Shown: positions 5,892-13,836, counted from the stretch's first letter. The stretch is 16,011 nt of DNA from Lawsonibacter sp. (GCA_022798155.1 JAAWLY010000029.1:1-16011), one strand, 5' to 3'. A program made the numbers and translations. The notes: generated by a model not told the origin, from the letters alone.

Positions 5892-7796
5892 TTACTTCTT
5901 TTTCTTCGGCTTCGCCCAGCCCTTCTTCCGGATAGGACGGGACGGGACGTCCTTTTTCTTTTGAACCGCCTTTTGTACCGGCGGCAAACCCCTGTCCGGT
6001 CTGACCAGACAGTGCTTACCGTAGCCGATCAGGTCCTCACGTCCGGTTTTGCGGAGGGCCTCCAGCACCAGCTTCCGGTTCTGAGGTTTTCTCCACTGCA
6101 TCAGCGCCCGCTGGAGGGCCTTGTCGTGGGGGGATTTGGGGACAAACACCGGCTTCATGGTCCGGGGGTCCAGGCCGGTGTACCACATACAGGTAGCCAG
6201 CGTCCCCGGAGTGGGGTAGAAGTCCTGAACCTGCTCGGGCATGTGGCCCTGCTTGTTCAGCCACTCCGCCAGCTGCACCGCGTCCCCCAGGGTACAGCCC
6301 GGGTGGGAGGAGATGAGATAGGGCACCAGGTACTGCTCCTTGCCGTAGCGGCGGTTGAGCTTGAAGTACTTCTCCCGGAACTTCTCATAGACCTCAATAT
6401 GGGGCTTGCCCATGTAGTCCAGGGTGTGGGCCACGCAGTGCTCCGGAGCTACTTTGAGCTGACCGGAGATGTGGTGCTGGACCAGGTCGGTGAAGAACTC
6501 CCCGCTGGGGTCCTTCATCAGGTAGTCAAAGCGGATGCCTGAGCGGATAAACACCTTTTTTACCTTGGGAATGGCCCGCAGCTTGCGCAGGAGCATCATG
6601 TAGTCGGTGTGGTCGGCGTCCAGGTTGGGGCAGGGCTCCGGAGCCAGACAGGAGCGGCCGCGGCACATGCCGCTTTTCAGCTGCTTTTGGCAGGAGGGCC
6701 GGCGGAAGGTGGCCGACGGTCCGCCCACATCGTGGATGTAGCCTTTAAAGCCGGGGTGCTCTGTGAGGGCTTTCACCTCCCGGATGACGCTGTCGTGGCT
6801 GCGGCAGGAAATTGTCCGCCCCTGGTGGAAGGCCAGGGAGCAGAAATTGCATGCCCCGAAGCACCCCCGGTTGTGGGTGACGGAGAAGCGCACCTCCTCG
6901 ATGGCGGGGACGCCTCCCGTGCTGTCATACATAGGGTGGGGCTCCCGGACGTAGGGCAGCTCGGCCACCCGGTCCAGCTCCGCCGTGGTCAGGGGAAAGG
7001 CCGGCGGATTGACGATAAGGAACCGGTCGCCGTGTTTCTGGATGATGGCCTTACCGGACACCGCGTCGTGCTCCTGATACTCCACCATGTTGGCCCGGGC
7101 GTAGGCCTCTTTGGAGGCGGACACCTCTTCAAAGGAGGGCACCTCCACCCTGGGGTAGGCGCACAGACCGGGGTACTTCCCAACCACACAGGTGCCCCGC
7201 ACATCGGTGATCTCTCCCACCGGCGTCCCGGAGGCCAGCCGGGCGGCAATCTCCAGGGTGGCCGTCTCCCCCATGCCGTAGGTGAGGATGTCCGCCTGGG
7301 CGTCGAAGAGGACGGAGCGGCGCACCTTGTCCTCCCAGTAGTCGTAGTGGGCAAAGCGGCGGAGGCTGGCCTCCAGCCCGCCTATAATAACAGGGATATC
7401 AGAAAAAGCCTCCCGGACCCGGTTGGAGTAGACCACTACCGCGTGATCCGGGCGCAGGCCGGCTTTTCGACCGGGGGAGTAGGCGTCGTCGTGGCGGCGC
7501 TTTCTGGCGGCGGTGTAGTGGGCCACCATGGAGTCGATATTCCCCGCCCCGACGAGCACCCCCAGCCGGGGCCGCCCCAGGGCCTGGAAGGCCTCTGCGC
7601 TTTTCCAGTCCGGCTGGGCCAGGACGGCCACCCGGTAGCCCTCCGCCTCCAGCAGTCGGCCGATGATGGCCGGGCCGAAGGAGGGGTGATCCACATAGGC
7701 GTCCCCGGTGATGAGCAGAAAGTCGTAATAATCCCACCCCCGGCGGGCCATGTCTTCCCGGCTGACGGGGAGGAATCTGTCGCGGTCAAAGGACAT
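5892..7796 (-). CDS. YgiQ-family radical SAM protein
   Basis: A 634-residue protein of the UPF0313/YgiQ family, about the usual length. The radical SAM cluster motif CFGACNFC (C312, C316, C319) would hold the 4Fe-4S cluster that cleaves S-adenosylmethionine. An N-terminal domain (about 1-290) includes LLITGDAYVDHPSFG and VIIGGLEASLRR, typical of the family. The C terminus is basic, ending in KKGWAKPKKKK. The biochemical role of YgiQ proteins is not established. The ATG at 7796 has AGGAGG 7 bases upstream; the longer frame would run into the preceding gene. It is the last gene of the pyrC operon, 16 bases after the phosphatase-GNAT gene. Confidence 0.92.
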   Translation of the reverse strand: MSFDRDRFLPVSREDMARRGWDYYDFLLITGDAYVDHPSFGPAIIGRLLEAEGYRVAVLAQPDWKSAEAFQALGRPRLGVLVGAGNIDSMVAHYTAARKRRHDDAYSPGRKAGLRPDHAVVVYSNRVREAFSDIPVIIGGLEASLRRFAHYDYWEDKVRRSVLFDAQADILTYGMGETATLEIAARLASGTPVGEITDVRGTCVVGKYPGLCAYPRVEVPSFEEVSASKEAYARANMVEYQEHDAVSGKAIIQKHGDRFLIVNPPAFPLTTAELDRVAELPYVREPHPMYDSTGGVPAIEEVRFSVTHNRGCFGACNFCSLAFHQGRTISCRSHDSVIREVKALTEHPGFKGYIHDVGGPSATFRRPSCQKQLKSGMCRGRSCLAPEPCPNLDADHTDYMMLLRKLRAIPKVKKVFIRSGIRFDYLMKDPSGEFFTDLVQHHISGQLKVAPEHCVAHTLDYMGKPHIEVYEKFREKYFKLNRRYGKEQYLVPYLISSHPGCTLGDAVQLAEWLNKQGHMPEQVQDFYPTPGTLATCMWYTGLDPRTMKPVFVPKSPHDKALQRALMQWRKPQNRKLVLEALRKTGREDLIGYGKHCLVRPDRGLPPVQKAVQKKKDVPSRPIRKKGWAKPKKKK

Positions 7797-7812
7797 ATCG
7801 CTTCCTCCTGTC

Positions 7813-8865
7813 TTACCGCTCATACCCAATGTATTTCTCCAACAGGTCCCCCTCCGGGCCCTCCCCGATCTTTTTGAAGCCGTACTTTAGGAAAAACCGC
7901 CGGATCCCCTCGTTGTCTGGTGAGCAGTGAAGGCACAGCCGATCCCGGCCAGCGCCGCGGTATCGGGACACCGCCTCGCCGATGAGCTGGATGCCCAGCC
8001 CCCGTCCCCGGTGCTCCGGCAAAACATAGCACAGGGAGATGTACCCGGCCTCAGTGGAGCGCTCCGGCTCCAGCCAGAGCAGGCCCGCATGGCGATCCCC
8101 GGCGAAGGCCAGGATTCCCTTTCCCTGCTCCGGAAGCGCCTCCCCCAGAACGGCGGCACAGCTTCCCCGATCTCCGCAATCATACCATAGGTTTACGTCC
8201 GCCGCCGCCTTCTTGTCCTTCCGCCACCAGGCCTGGCGGGCCAGGGTGGAGATGTCCTCCGGCAGGTGGGAGTTGTCCATCTCAAACTGGATTTCAAACG
8301 TATCCCCATCCCAGGTGAGGCAGGACACCGCCGTGTTGTCCCCGTGGGGCATACTGTGCCACTCCTCCGGCGGGACGTTTTTCACCTTCCCCAAAAATTG
8401 CCGCAGGGCCATGCCGTGGCTGAACAGGGCGATGGTCTGGTTGGGGTGCTCCTCCACCAGACGGCGCACAGTATCATACACCCGGTCCCCCAGCTGGAAG
8501 AAGCTCTCTGCGTTTTCCACCTCCCAGGCCGGGTCGGTGCGGTTAAACAGGTCCATCTGGTGGGGGTTCGTATGGCGCACCGAGCCAAAGGTCCGGTCCT
8601 CCCACTCCCCCAGGCTCAGCTCCCGCAGGCCGGGGTCGGTATGTAATTCCAGCCCCTTGGGCACATAGACCGCCCGGGCGGTGGTCATAGTCCGGAACAG
8701 GTCGCTGGAGTACACCGCGTCCACAGGGATGTCCCGGAACCGCTCCTCCAGAGCGGCGATCTGCCGGTAGCCGTTTTCGGTGATCAGGGAGTCGTACCAG
8801 CCGTGGATCCGGCGGTACAGATTGCCCTCCGCCTCGGCGTGGCGGACAAGATAGATGGTGGTCAT
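7813..8865 (-). CDS. Histidine phosphatase fused to a GNAT acetyltransferase
   Basis: A 350-residue two-domain protein. Residues 1-200 are a histidine phosphatase (phosphoglycerate mutase-like) domain: YLVRHAEAEGN with catalytic R8/H9, SSDLFRTMTTA with R58, ELSLGEWED with E82 as likely acid, and FSHGMALRQF with H150. Residues about 225-350 are a GNAT domain with VLPEHRGRGLGIQLIGEA, whose RGRGLG is the acetyl-CoA pyrophosphate loop, and a RRFFLKYGFKKIGEG segment near the end. All core catalytic residues appear intact. Substrates are unknown. The ATG at 8865 has GAGGAG 7 bases upstream. It is 11 bases after the upstream gene, in the pyrC operon. Confidence 0.9.
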   Translation of the reverse strand: MTTIYLVRHAEAEGNLYRRIHGWYDSLITENGYRQIAALEERFRDIPVDAVYSSDLFRTMTTARAVYVPKGLELHTDPGLRELSLGEWEDRTFGSVRHTNPHQMDLFNRTDPAWEVENAESFFQLGDRVYDTVRRLVEEHPNQTIALFSHGMALRQFLGKVKNVPPEEWHSMPHGDNTAVSCLTWDGDTFEIQFEMDNSHLPEDISTLARQAWWRKDKKAAADVNLWYDCGDRGSCAAVLGEALPEQGKGILAFAGDRHAGLLWLEPERSTEAGYISLCYVLPEHRGRGLGIQLIGEAVSRYRGAGRDRLCLHCSPDNEGIRRFFLKYGFKKIGEGPEGDLLEKYIGYER

Positions 8866-8876
8866 ATCAGAACTCC

Positions 8877-9377
8877 TCACTTCTCCCAGGGGGGCTTTTT
8901 GCCGGGCTGGGAACGGGTTGGCTTGGGCGGCTCAGGCGGGAAGGCGGAAACGTCGATTTCCGGCTGTTCCTGGGAGAGAAAGCGGGTATCGAAAAATTTG
9001 ACCTGGCCGCAGCGCTCACAGTGGAAAGCGGTCATGGCGGGGGCAAAGCGTTCAAACAAGCCCTCCAGCTTCTGAAAGGAATATTTGCCCATCACCTTCA
9101 TCTCTTGACCGCAGCAGAGCAAATTCTCCCTTTGGAGGGCACGGCGCTGGGCATTTTGGGCCTCCTTGGCCTCCTCCTCGTTCAGGAAGCGCTGGATGCC
9201 CTCCACGTCCTCCGCCCGGCCGCTCTCCAGTGCCAGACGGGCCCTCTGGATGGGTGGAGCATTGCGGTAGCGCTCCCAGCAGGTTTTACAGACCGTCTCG
9301 AGCTTATAGCCGCACGGCAGCGCCTCGTCCTCCCAGCGCTTGATCTCCCCGCCGCAGAACACGCAGATTTTTGACAT
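8877..9377 (-). CDS. Cysteine-rich, probable zinc-binding protein of unknown function
   Basis: A 166-residue protein not recognised as a named family. Cysteine pairs CVFC (5, 8), CKTC (30, 33), CC (88, 89) and CERC (120, 123), plus C22, suggest two zinc-ribbon-like modules separated by a charged helical stretch (about 45-85, rich in E, A, R and Q). The C terminus (about 140-166) is proline-rich and probably disordered. There is no signal peptide, so it is probably cytoplasmic. The ATG at 9377 has AAGGGGG 7 bases upstream. It lies 18 bases after pyrF and 11 before the phosphatase-GNAT gene, so it is almost certainly cotranscribed. Confidence 0.8.
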   Translation of the reverse strand: MSKICVFCGGEIKRWEDEALPCGYKLETVCKTCWERYRNAPPIQRARLALESGRAEDVEGIQRFLNEEEAKEAQNAQRRALQRENLLCCGQEMKVMGKYSFQKLEGLFERFAPAMTAFHCERCGQVKFFDTRFLSQEQPEIDVSAFPPEPPKPTRSQPGKKPPWEK

Positions 9378-9395
9378 GGTCCGGCCCCCTTTCTG

Positions 9396-10319
9396 TTACA
9401 CAATGGTCACAAACTGCTTGATATCCTCCCGCATGGCGATGGCGGCGTCACGGGCGGCCTGGGCGAAGTCCAGGCCGTCCTTTCCTGTCTTCTTCCAGGC
9501 GCACATGATGCCCCGGGAGGAGTTGACGATGGCCCCGTGGCCGTACTTGTCGAAGGCGTAGTGGACGTCCTCGGCGGTGCCGCCCTGAGCGCCGTAGCCG
9601 GGGACCAGGAAGAAGGTGTGCTCCAGCCGCTTGCGCAGGGCCCGGATGTCGGAGGGGTAGGTGGCCCCCACCACCGCCCCGGCCATGTTGTAGCCGTACT
9701 TGCCCTCGGTGCCGGCGGCCACCCGCTCGTTCAGGTCGCCCACCACCTCATACACCTGGCGGTCGCCGGCCACGATGTCCTGGAGCTCGCCGGAGCCGGG
9801 GTTGGAGGTCTTTACCAGCACAAAGATGCACTTATCCTCCGACATGGCGGCGTCCAGGAAGGGCTTGATGGAGTCGGAGCCCATGTAGCCGCTGATGGTG
9901 ATGCAGTCGGGGTCGAAGGATTTGAACACCTGGCCCTCAATCTTGGCCCCGGTGAGCCAACCCTCGGAGTAGGCGGCGGCGGTGGTGCCGATGTCCCCCC
10001 GCTTGATGTCGGCGATGACATAGAGCCCCTTGCTCTTGGCGTAGCGGATGGTGCGCTCCAGCATCTGCATCCCCCGCCAGCCCATGTTCTCATAGTAGGC
10101 GGTCTGGGGCTTGACTGAGGGGACTATGTCGCACAGCGCGTCGATCAGACCCGCGTTAAACTGCCAGATGGCCTCCACGGCCCCCTCCAGTCCCACGCCG
10201 TACTGCTCATAAGCGGCCTTGCGGATGTGCTCGGGCACATAATCAATGCGGGCGTCCAGCCCGGCGACGGTGGGGTTTTTCATGGCGCGGATCTTGTCCT
10301 GCAAAACATCCATTGACAT
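9396..10319 (-). CDS. pyrF: Orotidine-5'-phosphate decarboxylase (family 2)
   Basis: Converts OMP to UMP, the last step of de novo UMP synthesis, in the cytoplasm. At 307 residues it matches the longer subfamily found in mycobacteria and Clostridia rather than the 240-residue type. Key residues are in PSVKPQ (K70) and the catalytic DIKRGDIG motif (D104, K106, D109), with FDPDCITISGYMG downstream. The ATG at 10319 is preceded by GAGG about 12 bases away; a second ATG two codons later is possible. It is 80 bases after pyrC, and that gap shows no clear terminator. Confidence 0.95.
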   Translation of the reverse strand: MSMDVLQDKIRAMKNPTVAGLDARIDYVPEHIRKAAYEQYGVGLEGAVEAIWQFNAGLIDALCDIVPSVKPQTAYYENMGWRGMQMLERTIRYAKSKGLYVIADIKRGDIGTTAAAYSEGWLTGAKIEGQVFKSFDPDCITISGYMGSDSIKPFLDAAMSEDKCIFVLVKTSNPGSGELQDIVAGDRQVYEVVGDLNERVAAGTEGKYGYNMAGAVVGATYPSDIRALRKRLEHTFFLVPGYGAQGGTAEDVHYAFDKYGHGAIVNSSRGIMCAWKKTGKDGLDFAQAARDAAIAMREDIKQFVTIV

Positions 10320-10399
10320 ACTTTTTAAATTCCTCTCTATATTAATCTTTACTTACGCGCTGCTTCTCTGGTAACTGCGCCGGAGTTCTGGCGGCCGGC

Positions 10400-11680
10400 T
10401 CAGCCGTCTTGATAGATAACCTGGCCCTTGACGATGGTATACTTTACCCGGCCCTTCAGCTTCCAGCCTGCGAAGGGGGTGCTGTGGGCCTTGGAGGCAA
10501 ACTGCTCCGGGTCCACCGTCCACTCCTCGTCGGGATCGAATACGATCAGGTCGGCCACCGCGCCCAGGGACATGTGCCCCCGGGGGATATGGAGGATGTC
10601 TGCGGGGTTGGTGGACATACGGCGGATGATGGCGGGCAGGCTCATCTTTTTGGTGTGGTAGAGCTGGGTGAGGGTGAGGGCCAGGCTGGTCTCCAGCCCG
10701 ACGATGCCGCTGGGGGCCCGGCTGAGGGGGCGGGACTTCTCCTCGGCGGAGTGGGGGGCGTGGTCGGTGGCGATGGCGTCGATGGTTCCATCCTTCAGTC
10801 CGGCGATGATGGCGTGGACATCCTTCAGGGTGCGCAGGGGGGGATTGACCCGGGCCAGCGCCCCTTGCTTGAGCACCTCGTCCTCAGTGAGGGTGAAGTA
10901 GTGGGGGCAGGTCTCGCAGGTGATGGGCACCCCTTTTTTCTTCATTTTCCGGATGATATCTACGCTCCGGGCGGTGGTCACATGGCAGATGTGGACCTTG
11001 GAGCCCGTCTCCTCGGCCAGCATGGCATCCCGCATGACCATAATTTCCTCGGCGATGGCGGGCCGGCCCTCCAGCCAGAGCTGGCGGGAGACGCTACCCT
11101 CGTTCACCGCCCGGCCGGCCACCATGGAGGTGTCCTCACAGTGGCACAGAATGGGCATATCCAACCGGTTGGCCAGGATCAGGGCATCCCGCATCAGGTT
11201 GGCGTTGTCCACAGTGTTGCCGTCATCAGACAGGGCGATAGCCCCCGCCTTCTGGAGGGCCTCGGCGTCGGTGGGTTCCTCGCCCTGCAGGCCCTTGGAC
11301 AGGGCGGCGATGGGGTAGACCCCTACGCCGTTGGCCTGCCTGGCCCGGTCCAGGACATATTTTACCTGTTCCGGCTGGTCCACCGCCGGGCTGGTGTTAG
11401 CCATGCAGGCCACTGAGGTGACGCCGCCCCGGGCGGCGGCGGCGCAGCCGGTGAGAATATCCTCCTTATAGGTTAGTCCGGGGTCCCGGAAGTGGACGTG
11501 CATGTCCACCAGTCCTGGGGACACCATCAGGCCGGAGGCGTCGATGACCTGGTCGGTCTGAACGCTCACCAGGCCGCGCTCCATCAGGCTGATCCGGCCC
11601 TGTTCAGCCAGAATGTCCTGGAGCAGGATTGTCCCCGTTACCGGATGGACCACCCGGCCGTTTTTAATCAAGAGCTTCAT
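10400..11680 (-). CDS. pyrC: Dihydroorotase
   Basis: Closes carbamoyl-aspartate to dihydroorotate, third step of pyrimidine synthesis. It has 426 residues, typical of the class I (Gram-positive) enzyme. Zinc-binding motifs are DMHVHFRDPG (H61, H63), CHCED, HICHVTT and DHAPHS; MANTSPAVDQP also matches the family. The ATG at 11680 has AGGAGG 6 bases upstream. It is the first gene of a probable five-gene operon. Other pyr genes are not in the window, and no PyrR-type attenuator was seen in the approximately 70-nt leader. Confidence 0.96.
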   Translation of the reverse strand: MKLLIKNGRVVHPVTGTILLQDILAEQGRISLMERGLVSVQTDQVIDASGLMVSPGLVDMHVHFRDPGLTYKEDILTGCAAAARGGVTSVACMANTSPAVDQPEQVKYVLDRARQANGVGVYPIAALSKGLQGEEPTDAEALQKAGAIALSDDGNTVDNANLMRDALILANRLDMPILCHCEDTSMVAGRAVNEGSVSRQLWLEGRPAIAEEIMVMRDAMLAEETGSKVHICHVTTARSVDIIRKMKKKGVPITCETCPHYFTLTEDEVLKQGALARVNPPLRTLKDVHAIIAGLKDGTIDAIATDHAPHSAEEKSRPLSRAPSGIVGLETSLALTLTQLYHTKKMSLPAIIRRMSTNPADILHIPRGHMSLGAVADLIVFDPDEEWTVDPEQFASKAHSTPFAGWKLKGRVKYTIVKGQVIYQDG

Positions 11681-11755
11681 AGGCTTCCTCCTGAAAGTCG
11701 TGTGGTTGGGTTTGAACAGCGGTGAGTATGTGAGCGCACAATACCCTAACTTTAA

Positions 11756-11784
11756 ATTATAACGTAAGATACAGGATTTAGCAA
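11756..11784 (-). promoter_or_regulatory. Sigma-A promoter of the pyrC operon
   Basis: Minus strand TTGCTA (11779-11784), 17-bp spacer, then a consensus TATAAT (11756-11761). Transcription should start near 11750. The region 11690-11861 otherwise holds the short pyrC leader and, on the + strand, an inverted repeat before the small protein gene. Confidence 0.75.
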
Positions 11785-11820
11785 TGTGTTTTTTGAATTT
11801 TCAGGAGATACTATCGTCAA

Positions 11821-11842
11821 CGGAGAAAACGCAAATTCTCCG
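11821..11842 (+). repeat. 7-bp inverted repeat in the leader of the small glycine-rich protein gene
   Basis: CGGAGAA (11821-11827) and TTCTCCG (11836-11842) form a perfect stem around an 8-base loop, about 8 bases before the ribosome binding site. It could be an RNA hairpin or an operator; no function can be assigned. Confidence 0.45.
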
Positions 11843-11861
11843 GAGAAAAGGAGGGAAAACA

Positions 11862-12053
11862 ATGCACGGAAACTCCTACAGCTGTCATGGCTGCGGTTCT
11901 TTTCTCATGGGCGCGGCCACCGGCATGGCTGCCGGCGCCATTTTGGGCGCTACCATGGCCCCATCCAGCCGGCAGATCAAGCGGACCGCTCACAAGGCCG
12001 CCCGCCGGGTCAACGAAGCCATCGACCACCTGGCCGACGCCATGGACATGTAA
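11862..12053 (+). CDS. Small glycine-rich (YtxH-like) protein, unknown function
   Basis: A 63-residue protein with AGGAGGG about 7 bases before ATG 11862 and a strong terminator after its stop, so it is probably real. MHGNSYSCHGCG carries a CxxC, and a glycine/alanine-rich segment (about 14-32, GAATGMAAGAILGATMAPS) resembles the glycine-zipper part of YtxH-type proteins. It could insert in or lie on a membrane. A positively charged helix (about 35-60) follows. Cellular role is unknown. Confidence 0.78.
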   Translation: MHGNSYSCHGCGSFLMGAATGMAAGAILGATMAPSSRQIKRTAHKAARRVNEAIDHLADAMDM

Positions 12054-12060
12054 CCGCAGT

Positions 12061-12091
12061 AAGGCCCCCGGCGAAAGCCGGGGGCCTTTTC
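12061..12091 (+). terminator. Strong intrinsic terminator of the small protein gene
   Basis: A perfect 12-bp stem (AAGGCCCCCGGC with GCCGGGGGCCTT) closes over a GAAA loop and is followed by TTTCTC. It lies 7 bases after the stop codon. It may also end the convergent HAD gene, but the T tract on that side is weak. Confidence 0.88.
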
Positions 12092-12898
12092 TCAATACAG
12101 CTTGTCCAGCATATCCACAATATCCCCAATGACCCCGTCGTTGCAGTTGCACAGTATCCGGGCGCCCCAGTCTTTCACCTCACGGGCGCAGTTGGCGGGG
12201 GCGAAGGGGATGGCGGACAGCTCCAGCATGGGGATGTCGTTCTGGTTGTCTCCCACACAGTAGATGTGTTCCGGGGCGATGCTCAGCAGTCGGGCCACCC
12301 GGGCTACCCCGCCCCCCTTGCTGCTGCCCTTCCGGGTCAGCTCCAGATAGCGGGGGTTGGAAAAGATGGCCTCGTACTTGTCCCCAAACCGCTCCAGCAT
12401 CCAGGTCTGCACGGGCAGAAGCACCTCCCGTTCCTGGTGGAAGATGCCTTTCACCCAGGGGGTGGGCATGTCTGGAATGGGGCAGCGGGTATAGTCGCAG
12501 TTTACCTTTTTCAGATGGGCAAAAGTGATTTCGTTGGGGTTGCAGACGTAGATGTCCTCCCCGTAGTAGACCTCCAGAGACAGGGAGGGGAAACGCTCCA
12601 TCACCTCCGCCAGGTCGGAGGGGGCGGAATCTGGCAGACAGGTCTGTTCCAGCATTTTGTCCGCTTGAAAGTCGTAGATGGCCGCCCCGTTGGACAGCAC
12701 CGCCGGGGCGTTCATGGGCACCAGATGGGCAAAGGGGGCGAAGGTGCGGTGGGCTCGGCCGGTGGAGATGGAGAACCGTCCCCCCTCCCCGATGAAGTAT
12801 CTCAGAGCCTCCAGGTTGCGTTCCGGGATGCGCAGGTCCAGGCCGTACAGCGTGTCGTCAAAGTCGCTGGCCAGCAGCAGACCGTCAAATTTTCCCAT
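12092..12898 (-). CDS. HAD-superfamily (Cof-type, IIB) phosphatase
   Basis: A 268-residue cytoplasmic phosphatase. Motif I SDFDDTL holds nucleophile D12 and acid D14, motif II is in FSISTGRA (about 42-49), motif III lysine is K194 in GSSKGG, and motif IV is GDNQNDIPML (D217, D221). The cap between motifs II and III is of the IIB type. The ATG at 12898 has AAGGAG 5 bases upstream. It follows thiT by 27 bases without a terminator, so it should be under the TPP riboswitch. E. coli Cof hydrolyses the thiamine precursor HMP-PP, so a thiamine-related substrate is plausible but unproven. Confidence 0.9.
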   Translation of the reverse strand: MGKFDGLLLASDFDDTLYGLDLRIPERNLEALRYFIGEGGRFSISTGRAHRTFAPFAHLVPMNAPAVLSNGAAIYDFQADKMLEQTCLPDSAPSDLAEVMERFPSLSLEVYYGEDIYVCNPNEITFAHLKKVNCDYTRCPIPDMPTPWVKGIFHQEREVLLPVQTWMLERFGDKYEAIFSNPRYLELTRKGSSKGGGVARVARLLSIAPEHIYCVGDNQNDIPMLELSAIPFAPANCAREVKDWGARILCNCNDGVIGDIVDMLDKLY

Positions 12899-12925
12899 GG
12901 AATCTCCTTTCGCCCCAAGGGGGAC

Positions 12926-13480
12926 TTACTTTAAATCCTCGCCCAGATAGTACTTCTTCATCGCTCCCGACGCCAAGGCAAAAACGGCAAGGCAGAGGAT
13001 CAGGTCAATGCCCAAGAAACTGCCATTGTAGGCGGCGGAGTAGAGATAGGGATTGTCAAACACGGTCCCCAGCAGCTCTGTGGGCGCCAAAATGCGATAG
13101 ATGGTAATTCCGCTGGCAAAGTGGACCAGAAAGCGGCCAAAGACGCCGGCCACACTGCCCCAATAGATGCCGCCGGACTTGCCCTTGGCCAACCCCGCCA
13201 GGCCCACCGGAATGGGGGCGACGATGTAGTCCAGCAGAATGGACAGCCAGCCGTAGCCCACGGTGGGCTGGAAAAAGGGCTGGAGCACGCCAAAGGCGGC
13301 GCAGGCTATCAGGCCAGGTCCCACACCCCAGCGTACACTGAACAAAAGCAGAGGCAGCATCTCCAGAGAGACAGAGCCGCCGTTGGGCAGCTCATAGGGC
13401 TTGATTAGCCCCAGTACCAGCGCCAGGGCAATGAGGATGCCCGCCTCGGCAACCATACGGGTAGTTTTCTTTTTTGTCAC
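12926..13480 (-). CDS. thiT: Thiamine ECF transporter S component ThiT
   Basis: A 184-residue integral membrane protein (YuaJ/ThiT family) that binds thiamine and works with a shared EcfA-EcfA'-EcfT module, not present in this window. About six hydrophobic segments are visible. LPNGGSVSLEMLPLLLFSVRWG (30-51) and the YGWLSILLDYIVAP region (about 77-90) are typical of the family. The start is GTG at 13480 with CCTCCC (GGGAGG on the coding strand) 8 bases upstream. The upstream TPP riboswitch strongly supports thiamine as substrate. Confidence 0.95.
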   Translation of the reverse strand: MTKKKTTRMVAEAGILIALALVLGLIKPYELPNGGSVSLEMLPLLLFSVRWGVGPGLIACAAFGVLQPFFQPTVGYGWLSILLDYIVAPIPVGLAGLAKGKSGGIYWGSVAGVFGRFLVHFASGITIYRILAPTELLGTVFDNPYLYSAAYNGSFLGIDLILCLAVFALASGAMKKYYLGEDLK

Positions 13481-13499
13481 AGTCGTTTCCTCCCAATGT

Positions 13500-13538
13500 A
13501 AAAATACCGCATTACATCCGGACGGGTGTAGTGCGGTT
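13500..13538 (-). terminator. Terminator of the TPP riboswitch expression platform
   Basis: Between the TPP aptamer and thiT, ACCGCACTACA pairs with TGTAATGCGGT (one C/A mismatch), followed on the minus strand by ATTTTTA. This fits a riboswitch that ends transcription when thiamine pyrophosphate is bound. Confidence 0.75.
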
Positions 13539-13567
13539 TAAGAGGAGACGGCGACAAAATCTCTCTT

Positions 13568-13672
13568 CCACTTCCTACGCCGGCATTACCCGGATCAGGT
13601 ATTAGGGTCAGCGGACAGCTTTGTTTGTCTCGCGTCTCAGCCGGGAACTAAGCTCCCAGCGCCCCTGTGTTC
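13568..13672 (-). ncRNA. TPP (THI-element) riboswitch
   Basis: On the minus strand the conserved TPP aptamer parts occur in order: GGGGCGC, GGCTGAGA, GACCCTAATACCTGATC, and GGGTAATGCCGGCGTAGGAA. The two aptamer arms that hold the pyrimidine and pyrophosphate of thiamine pyrophosphate are therefore present. The terminator at 13500-13538 and thiT follow. Boundaries are approximate. Confidence 0.95.
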
Positions 13673-13695
13673 GATTGTACTGCGGTTACTTCTAT

Positions 13696-13724
13696 ATTGT
13701 AGGGAATCCCAGGGGATTTGTCAA
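13696..13724 (-). promoter_or_regulatory. Sigma-A promoter of the TPP riboswitch-thiT unit
   Basis: Minus strand TTGACA (13719-13724, perfect -35), 17-bp spacer, TACAAT (13696-13701). Transcription should start near 13689, just before the aptamer. The spacer holds the palindrome AATCCC-CT-GGGATT. Confidence 0.85.
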
Positions 13725-13778
13725 GGGCGGATGTCCCATAAACGGGGAGAGGGCCATGCGTTTCCCGGAAAACGCCCC

Positions 13779-13807
13779 TGGAAATTCGGAAGCTGCCGTG
13801 ATATAAT
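13779..13807 (+). promoter_or_regulatory. Sigma-A promoter of the HD hydrolase gene
   Basis: TGGAAA (13779-13784), 17-bp spacer, consensus TATAAT (13802-13807) with TGA before it (extended -10). The leader would be only about 23 nt. Confidence 0.75.
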
Positions 13808-13836
13808 CGACAGACCAACCGAAAAGGAGGATTGCT

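Noticed and set aside
6609..7877. 422-codon + strand open frame opposite the radical SAM gene
   Set aside because: Shadow frame; V/G/H/P-rich translation without motifs, whereas the minus strand holds the CFGACNFC cluster motif.
11681..11750. PyrR-type attenuator in the pyrC leader
   Set aside because: The leader is only about 70 nt and shows no terminator hairpin or recognisable anti-antiterminator binding loop.
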